Notes under the pieces: model-generated
Databases searched by the model: none
Told to the model about the DNA's origin: nothing
What the model saw: only the letters and a program-made list of their open reading frames with translations
Made by a program: the position numbers and the translations under genes
Shown here: positions 1 to 4,760 of the stretch, one piece after another
How positions within the stretch are numbered: the stretch's first letter is position 1
Layout: the number at the start of each line of letters is the position of its first letter
Source of the DNA: Actinomycetota bacterium
GTDB taxonomy: Bacteria > Actinomycetota > Actinomycetes > S36-B12 > UBA5976
Assembly: GCA_016870945.1 (NCBI GenBank)
Contig: VGAH01000051.1
Coordinates: 1-6,467 of the forward strand
Reading direction: 5' to 3'
Length of the DNA: 6,467 nucleotides

Positions 1-1952
1 GAAGTTGCGTTAGCGAGATTTGCCTGAGCGCGAATGACCTCACTTTGGGGGGCGTTACGTCTACTTAACACGGTGGCAAGCTGTGCGGTAGCGGCAGCGA
101 TCTCAGAACTAATCGAAGGTATCGAGGCTTCTAAGGCTGCTTGCACGCGTGCTGCCACAGCCGCACCCTTAGTGGAACGCAAGTCATTGATGGTTGTTGC
201 AACTAGACGATTTGGGTCGGTCGTGATTGTTGGTGTTGTAAGCACTTGGACGGTGGCTGGCGCTGGGCCCACCGGTAGTTGGGTCACACCCCCGGTATTT
301 GGGCGCTGAGTTACGGGGCTCGGCGTCATAACACCGGCGCCACCGGTGCTCGGGGTAGTAGTGCTTGGCGTCGTAGTGCTCGGTGTAGTGCTGGACGAAG
401 AGTCACTCGACGACGACCCGCCGCTGTCAGTAGCCGGTGCGCTAGTGGGCGTGACGGCAGCCGTCGCCCCCGACGCAATCGAGTTACCGGCTGCGTTGGT
501 CGCAACAACGGTGAACGTGTGAGCAACCCCCCCAGTAAGTCCAGTAACTACACAAGATGTTGAAGTAGTTGTGCACGTCTGACCGCCGGGAGAGGACGTG
601 GCGGTATAACTAGTAATCGCTGAGCCGCCAGTACTAGTCGGCGCTGACCAAGAGACTGTCGCTCGGGCTTCGCCTGCTGAGGCGCTCGCGCCAGTCGGTG
701 CCCCTGGCACGCCTCGAGGCGTCGCTGATACGGCTGAAGACGTTGTGCCGTTCCCACTGGCGTTTACCGCTCTAATTCTCACTGAATACGCCGTGCCATT
801 TGTCAGACCGGTAATTACCAAGGGCGAAGCCGTCGTACCTGATGCGCGATCAACCCACGCAGCACCATCTAACGAGTACTGATATTTGGTTATGCCGTCG
901 CCGCTACCCGCCGTAAAAGCGACGCTAAGTTGGCTATCACCTGGGCTGATTGTGCTCAAGGTGGGTGCTCCTGGCGCTCCCGCAACGACAATAGTGACAA
1001 TTTCTGTCTTGGTCGCCGAGATTGCTGATGAAGATTGCCCAATTCGTGAGCCGTATTCGATTAGATATGCGTATGCATTTCCGCAGGGCAAGTCATTCCA
1101 GTTGCCATTTAAACCACCCCAGTTAGTGACAGCACAATCCTCATTATGATTGTAGTCATTTGGTTCCCCGCTCGCCCAGCTTTGAAAGGCTGCTGATGAT
1201 CCAGCGTTGCTACCAGTAACTGTGGGCTTGTTAGCGCCCGTTGCGCCGTCCCAGATCCAGGTACCTTCCGTCGCCGCGTCTGTTGCGCCAATCCAAATAT
1301 TCGTGGCAGTCGTCTCGCCCTTTATGAAATTGTTTTCAGCCTCGCTGGTAATCATCGCTAGGTAGCCCGTCATACCGAACTTTGTTCTGCCCTCGGCAGC
1401 TGTCCGTGCAGCCGTCCACGCAAGCCCAGTTGAAACATACTCGTAGTAATGGCCGGAATTAGCATCATAAAAACTGTTAGTACCAGGCTCCTCGGTAATT
1501 CCAATTCGCATACTGATGTCTGCCCCAGATGCCGCCGGTGTCCACGTCACCGTGCTAAGCGCAGTAGCAATAGCTGAGTAAGTTCCCTTGAAGCCAAGCT
1601 TTAGCTGCGCGGTATAGGACGTGTACCCCGAAATCAAACTTGTGGTGCCTTGTGTCGCGGTCAAGGTGCCGTTCGTCACGTCAACGTTGGTGGATGAATT
1701 GACGAATTTGACTGTCACCTGATAACTAAGCCCTGTATCAAAGCCTGACAAGGTGATATTCGGGTTTGTTGCGACACTAGCTGGAAATGACGTGGTGCCG
1801 ACAGTCACCGTGGGGGACGAAGCCGCCGACGGACTTGACACAGCAAAAGGCACGGTTAGGGAGGCCATGAAGAGGCCTGTAGTTAGAACGAATCGAAACC
1901 TACCCTTGAGGGCAGCCTCACAGCCGCGGCAGAAGTTAGACAACTTTTTCAA
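1..1952 (-). CDS. Secreted C-type lectin / fibronectin type III surface protein, 3' end outside the window
   Basis: A 650-residue open frame with no stop before the window edge. I chose the TTG at 1952 because it follows an in-frame stop (1956-1958) and opens a normal signal peptide: MKKL, basic residues to about 24, then a hydrophobic core and an Ala/Ser-rich cleavage region near 38-45. The ATG at 1868 would remove the positive part. Residues about 45-165 are beta-rich and not assigned to a family. Residues about 169-298 are a C-type lectin-like domain, with WIG near 236, E263-P264-N265, E271, C273, W285-N286-D287, C290 and YLIEY at the end. Residues about 325-411 and 413-501 are two fibronectin type III domains. 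A Ser/Thr/Pro linker (503-543) and an Ala-rich, probably helical tail follow. In characterised lectins EPN plus WND binds calcium and mannose-type sugars; glycan binding at the cell surface is inferred here. No clear Shine-Dalgarno precedes the TTG. Confidence 0.88.
   Translation of the reverse strand, partial: MKKLSNFCRGCEAALKGRFRFVLTTGLFMASLTVPFAVSSPSAASSPTVTVGTTSFPASVATNPNITLSGFDTGLSYQVTVKFVNSSTNVDVTNGTLTATQGTTSLISGYTSYTAQLKLGFKGTYSAIATALSTVTWTPAASGADISMRIGITEEPGTNSFYDANSGHYYEYVSTGLAWTAARTAAEGRTKFGMTGYLAMITSEAENNFIKGETTATNIWIGATDAATEGTWIWDGATGANKPTVTGSNAGSSAAFQSWASGEPNDYNHNEDCAVTNWGGLNGNWNDLPCGNAYAYLIEYGSRIGQSSSAISATKTEIVTIVVAGAPGAPTLSTISPGDSQLSVAFTAGSGDGITKYQYSLDGAAWVDRASGTTASPLVITGLTNGTAYSVRIRAVNASGNGTTSSAVSATPRGVPGAPTGASASAGEARATVSWSAPTSTGGSAITSYTATSSPGGQTCTTTSTSCVVTGLTGGVAHTFTVVATNAAGNSIASGATAAVTPTSAPATDSGGSSSSDSSSSTTPSTTTPSTTTPSTGGAGVMTPSPVTQRPNTGGVTQLPVGPAPATVQVLTTPTITTDPNRLVATTINDLRSTKGAAVAARVQAALEASIPSISSEIAAATAQLATVLSRRNAPQSEVIRAQANLANAT
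351..392 (-). repeat. 15-bp tandem repeat encoding a PSTTT linker
   Basis: Two 15-bp units (351-365 and 366-380) and a shorter third (381-392) share the pattern GG-GT-GTAGTGCT on the plus strand. On the coding strand they give repeated Pro-Ser-Thr-Thr(-Thr). The run lies between the second fibronectin domain and the helical tail, and it resembles the flexible, often glycosylated linkers of exported actinobacterial proteins. Glycosylation is not visible from sequence. Confidence 0.75.
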
Positions 1953-2236
1953 CAGTTAGGCTTTTTAGGCTTCGGACGGACTCACTCGCATACGACAAGG
2001 CTAGCCTTAGCCGACACCAACACCCGTCACGCGAACCCGAGCGAAAAAGCAAAGCGGGCGGGTGCGCGAGCGACCCCCTACCCGTGGTGTCCTTGCGTCG
2101 GCAACAACTGTTGCGGCCCCACCCCCTTGGCGCAACCAAAGCCGCTCGACCCCCGGGCCCGCAACTCATGCGGCACTAACGCCCCACCAATAAAACCCGC
2201 CCAACCACTGCAGCCGGCAACCATCCGCCGCACCCG
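1953..2236. other. C-rich spacer between the DUF5872 and lectin genes
   Basis: This 284-bp gap is strongly C-rich on the plus strand and has no credible reading frame. Besides the palindrome and direct repeat near its left end it holds an interrupted dyad, GCAACA-AC-TGTTGC (2101-2114), and CCCGGG/GGGCCC runs near 2153-2161. I find no terminator with a strong stem and U-tract after the DUF5872 stop. A small RNA cannot be excluded, but nothing identifies one. Confidence 0.4.
1956..2008. promoter_or_regulatory. Palindrome and direct repeat upstream of the lectin gene
   Basis: TTAGGCTT occurs at 1956-1963 and again at 1965-1972, a 9-bp period, directly before the TTG start at 1952. A perfect 12-bp palindrome, AAGGCTAGCCTT, lies at 1997-2008 and shares the AGGCT core. 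Position and shared core suggest an operator or a repressor/activator site. No convincing -10/-35 pair could be assigned, so the promoter itself is not placed. Confidence 0.35.
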
Positions 2237-2629
2237 TTAACTCTTGCGGTACTTCGCGGTCTTTTTTTTGATCTTTCTCGGCTGCGAAACAAATTGCTTA
2301 CCACTCTTCGCCCCACGAGCCTTAGCCCGATTGGTTGCGGCCTTCTCAGCTGGTGTTAACGCGTCCCACGCTTTGTCTGGCAGATAGCGCTTCTTGCTCT
2401 TAGATGCCGACCCGTCCGATGTGCGCCACTTTTGCTTTGTCCACTTAGTTAGTGACTTCGCGGTGGCCGTCTTACCCTGTTTGTACCCGCCGCCTGCTTT
2501 TTTGTATTCAGCTGCAAGTAGTTGAGCCTTTCGAGCCGACCATTGCCCAGGCTTACCGCCTCGCGAACCGGCCATGATCTTTTTCTTTAGCCGCTCACGA
2601 AGAGCTGGCTTTGTGTAGGCCGTGCTCAA
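2237..2629 (-). CDS. DUF5872-family small basic protein
   Basis: A 130-residue protein with about 30% Lys and Arg and only about six acidic residues. It matches my memory of the DUF5872 family: an N-terminal LRERLKKKIMAGS helix, then GGKPGQWSARKAQL, EYKKAGGGYK, a KSLTKWTKQKW stretch, RYLPDKAWDALTPAEKAAT, and a Lys-rich C-terminus around KQFVSQPRKIKKKTAKY. The family is found in bacteria and, as I recall, in cyanophages and large DNA viruses; its function is unknown. The charge suggests nucleic-acid binding, which is inference only. The start is TTG at 2629: an in-frame stop lies five codons upstream, no other start codon lies between, and a G-rich AGGGGGTGA sequence sits at Shine-Dalgarno distance. 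The protein looks full length, has no signal peptide or membrane segment, and is therefore cytoplasmic. It is divergent from the TAXI gene. Confidence 0.85.
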   Translation of the reverse strand: MSTAYTKPALRERLKKKIMAGSRGGKPGQWSARKAQLLAAEYKKAGGGYKQGKTATAKSLTKWTKQKWRTSDGSASKSKKRYLPDKAWDALTPAEKAATNRAKARGAKSGKQFVSQPRKIKKKTAKYRKS

Positions 2630-2763
2630 TAGGTCACCCCCTGGTTAAGACTCTAACTACTACGTGATCTCGGGGCATCTGGGCTAGAGCGTCTCGAACG
2701 TCAGGCCCTCGTGAACGCCGCACCGACCGGCTTATAAGACTTAGGCCGTGGTTAGGGCTTGGC
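2630..2763. promoter_or_regulatory. Divergent promoter region, DUF5872 and TAXI genes
   Basis: The two flanking genes run outward from this 134-bp gap, so it must carry both promoters unless transcription enters from further away. TTATAAG near 2732-2738 could be a -10 element for the rightward gene, but no good -35 partner is evident. AGGG six bases before the GTG at 2764 and the G-rich sequence before the TTG at 2629 are the likely ribosome binding sites. No clear operator palindrome was seen. Confidence 0.4.
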
Positions 2764-4011
2764 GTGAGTAAAGCACTAGTCGTCGCACTCGTTGCAGCAG
2801 TAATAGCAATTACTAGCGCAATCACCTACGTGGCATCTAGTTTGAGTTTCGAACGCAGCGTGACCATAGAAGGTGGCCCGAAGGTCGGGTTCTTCTACGC
2901 AACCGGTGAGGATCTCGCCAGTTGGCTCACCACCAATGGCGTCGAGACCAAACTGGTAAACCGTGAAGACACCCTTGAAATAATTTCTGATGTCAATGAC
3001 CCACAAAGCCCCGTTGATGTTGGGTTCATGGCTCAAAAAGTCGACGCCAAGAAGTACCCGAACGTAGTAAGCCTCGGCTCGATCGTGAACGAACCCTTGC
3101 TTTTTTTCGCAAGATCTGAGCTGGGTACCGACTTGACCATCAATGATCTTGCCTACAAACGCGTCTCAATCGGGGCCCCCGCGAGCGGTGTCTATCAATT
3201 AGCTGAGGCGGTGATTGACGCCTACGGTTTAACCGCCTCGATGAAACTAAGCTCCGAGCCTTCAGGTGTGGGCGTTGAGCAACTTCTTGCCGGTGAAATA
3301 GATGCGCTCGCGCTGTTGTTCCCCCCGCAAACCCCCATAATTACCGAGCTTGCTTTAAACCCAAATTTGACGTTGGTGAATTTGCCTTCGATCGACGCGT
3401 TGGCCACTCAGATCGGCTATGTACAACCCACGGTGATCCCTCAAGGGGGTTTTAGCCTCATTCGCGAGATACCTCCTGCAGCCCTTGACACCATCGGAAT
3501 TCCTGTGACGGTAATCGCCAAGAAAGACTTACCTCGCGGCAACGCTTACCTCATCCTCGAGCGCTTAAATGAGAAATTTAGCGACGCTACCTTGACTTCA
3601 CGGGCGGGCGAGTTCCCCAATTTCGTAGACGTGCAGGTGCCGCCTGATGCCGCGGCATCTAACTTTCTTCGAAGTGGCACACCTTGGCAGTTTCATGCCT
3701 TACCGCACGTAATTGCTGAAGCGCTGGTGCCGCTCTTGTTGGTTGGTTCGCTTGCGTTGATAATCGGCTCGATTTATAAGCTTTTCTTCCCAGATTTCTT
3801 GAAACTCTGGGCCGAATTCTTAAGCCCGCTCCAAAGCTCGGCGATGATCGACAAACTCGAAGCTCAAACAAGTCGAGGTGAGCCATTGAGCCCGCGACAA
3901 TTGAAGAAAGTCGAGCGCCTGATAGCCCAACTCGAGGCGCCAGAGCGAGACAAGGCGCGTGCCATGGCACTAAGGGCCTCAGCCCCCGACCGGGCGCGAG
4001 ATCTCGCTTAG
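2764..4011 (+). CDS. Membrane-anchored TAXI-family (NMT1-like) solute-binding protein
   Basis: A 415-residue protein starting at GTG, with AGGG six bases upstream. Residues 4-27 form an uncleaved-looking hydrophobic anchor. Residues about 36-305 follow the TAXI/NMT1-like binding-protein pattern: a GGPKVGFFYATGEDLASWL opening, VDVGFMAQ, SLGSIVNEPLLFFAR, RVSIGAPASGVYQLAE, LLAGEIDALAL, a G-F-S-L-I region with IPP, and GEFPNFVDVQVPP. FLRSGTPWQFHALPH leads into a second transmembrane segment at about 318-340, then a charged, helical tail of about 70 residues. This layout fits the orphan, C-terminally anchored TAXI branch rather than free periplasmic TRAP receptors. By topology the binding domain would be outside and the tail inside. 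Ligand unknown; TAXI proteins often bind carboxylates or amino acids. No TRAP permease gene is adjacent. The downstream gene is convergent, with a 10-bp gap. Confidence 0.85.
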   Translation: MSKALVVALVAAVIAITSAITYVASSLSFERSVTIEGGPKVGFFYATGEDLASWLTTNGVETKLVNREDTLEIISDVNDPQSPVDVGFMAQKVDAKKYPNVVSLGSIVNEPLLFFARSELGTDLTINDLAYKRVSIGAPASGVYQLAEAVIDAYGLTASMKLSSEPSGVGVEQLLAGEIDALALLFPPQTPIITELALNPNLTLVNLPSIDALATQIGYVQPTVIPQGGFSLIREIPPAALDTIGIPVTVIAKKDLPRGNAYLILERLNEKFSDATLTSRAGEFPNFVDVQVPPDAAASNFLRSGTPWQFHALPHVIAEALVPLLLVGSLALIIGSIYKLFFPDFLKLWAEFLSPLQSSAMIDKLEAQTSRGEPLSPRQLKKVERLIAQLEAPERDKARAMALRASAPDRARDLA

Positions 4012-4021
4012 AAGAGCCTCG

Positions 4022-4600
4022 TTACTTGAAGCAGACCCGCGCGAGCGCTTCTGCGCTAGTCCCGAGTCTTTCAGCCAAAATCTGCGTGGTCGCTGGGTTG
4101 CCTCGATCGATAATCGCTTTGCAAAGGTCAGAGACGATCGCATCTGCTACCTGAGGACGGCCGCAACCGAAAACTCCACACGTGAAGTTCTTGCCCCCCG
4201 GCAGCGTGGACGGGGCAATACCGCACCTCTCTTTCAATTCATCTGCGGTGACCCCGAGTCTTTGAGCCAAACGATCTATATCGGTCGGACTAAGGCTGCG
4301 GCAGACTTCTCGAACAAGTGAATCGGCCCATTTGCCCGCGTCAATTAAGGCCCCGCCAGCCCCGCCTTTGGTGCCGTTCGGCTGCGTGGTTTCAGCGGTG
4401 GCGCCTGCGGCGTCGGCAACGCTGTCGGCCACGGCGCCTGCAGCGTCAGCCGCGGTGTCGGCCGCGGCCACGGCTCTTTCAGCACCTGTTGTGTCTGAGC
4501 CGCAACCACTTGCCAGCACGAGCAACAAAGCTGCCGCAACCACAACAACCTTGCGCACCTGAGTCGGTGCCTTCCGGGTGTCTTTTTTACTGCTCGTCAT
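4022..4600 (-). CDS. Cys-rich lipoprotein with duplicated helical module
   Basis: A 192-residue protein of no family I recognise. The ATG at 4600 is preferred: GGAGG lies just upstream, and it gives a classical lipoprotein signal (basic residues 5-17, hydrophobic 18-30, lipobox LASGC with lipidated C33). Longer starts up to 4711 would only add Arg-rich residues encoded by the upstream DNA repeats. Residues 43-68 are an Ala-rich helix of two 11-residue repeats, then a Gly/Asn/Thr hinge. The C-terminal half has two related modules, 91-126 and 151-190, sharing AD-x-x-V, a Cys followed by K/R, LA-x-RLG, T/S-A-D/E-x-L and a closing Cys. Cysteines 100/126 and 160/190 fall at matching places, with C141 and C146 between. 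Three disulfides are plausible in the exported form. It would be tethered to the outer face of the membrane. Function unknown. It is divergent from the peptidase lipoprotein gene. Confidence 0.82.
   Translation of the reverse strand: MTSSKKDTRKAPTQVRKVVVVAAALLLVLASGCGSDTTGAERAVAAADTAADAAGAVADSVADAAGATAETTQPNGTKGGAGGALIDAGKWADSLVREVCRSLSPTDIDRLAQRLGVTADELKERCGIAPSTLPGGKNFTCGVFGCGRPQVADAIVSDLCKAIIDRGNPATTQILAERLGTSAEALARVCFK
4401..4466 (-). repeat. Two 33-bp tandem repeats in the lipoprotein stalk
   Basis: Units 4401-4433 and 4434-4466 align without gaps, at about 27 of 33 bases identical. They encode 11-residue Ala-rich units (residues 46-56 and 57-67, ending ADAAGA in both). An 11-residue period fits a right-handed coiled-coil or extended helical stalk between the lipid anchor and the Cys modules. 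Confidence 0.7.
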
Positions 4601-4760
4601 GAGCCTCCGGCCTGAAGCATAGGTGCGCTTGCCCAGCGCACAGCGATTCGTTCGCCGCAGCCGCCCGCCCAGCGCACGGCGATTCGCCAATCGCCCCAAA
4701 TACGGCATCATTGCGCCCTAGCCCCGCGCCCGAGATCCCCAGCCGAAAGTGAGCGCACCC
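4601..4760. promoter_or_regulatory. Divergent intergenic region with 20-bp direct repeats and hairpins
   Basis: Copies of GCCCAGCGCAC-A/G-GCGATTCG lie at 4631-4650 and 4667-4686, one mismatch in 20 and a 36-bp period. The first overlaps a perfect hairpin, GTGCGCT (4623-4629), a 5-base loop, then AGCGCAC (4635-4641). The second overlaps GGCGATT-CGCC-AATCGCC (4678-4695). The first hairpin would sit in the leader of the leftward lipoprotein mRNA, just before its GGAGG at about 4604-4608. The region must hold the starts of both divergent transcripts; no confident -10/-35 boxes were found. It could be a shared operator or a leader regulating translation. Confidence 0.45.

Noticed and set aside
351..392. 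Short tandem units considered as a CRISPR-like array
   Set aside because: The 15-bp units have no spacers and lie in frame inside a coding linker.
886..1149. Plus-strand frame opposite the lectin and fibronectin domains
   Set aside because: The minus strand codes for well-matched lectin and fibronectin motifs throughout; the plus-strand frame has none.
2010..2080. Possible intrinsic terminator in the spacer, with an A-rich run near 2044-2050
   Set aside because: Only short, imperfect stems with long loops can be drawn, and no U-tract follows them in the right orientation.
1936..2169. A 77-residue minus-strand frame in the spacer, overlapping the start of the lectin gene
   Set aside because: It is rich in Cys, Arg, Gly and Trp with no plausible fold or family, and it reads out of frame with the clear signal peptide that follows. 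It looks like a chance frame in C-rich DNA.
2776..3036. Minus-strand frame opposite the TAXI N-terminus
   Set aside because: It overlaps a full-length recognisable gene and has no motif or ribosome binding site of its own.
4318..4602. Plus-strand frames opposite the Cys-rich lipoprotein
   Set aside because: They are compositional shadows of the Ala-rich repeat on the other strand, made of Arg/Pro/Gln or Ala runs with no domain.
4601..4711. N-terminal extension of the Cys-rich lipoprotein to the ATG at 4711
   Set aside because: It would put 37 Arg-rich residues before a textbook lipoprotein signal, its sequence only reflects the upstream DNA repeats, and GGAGG sits right before the ATG at 4600.
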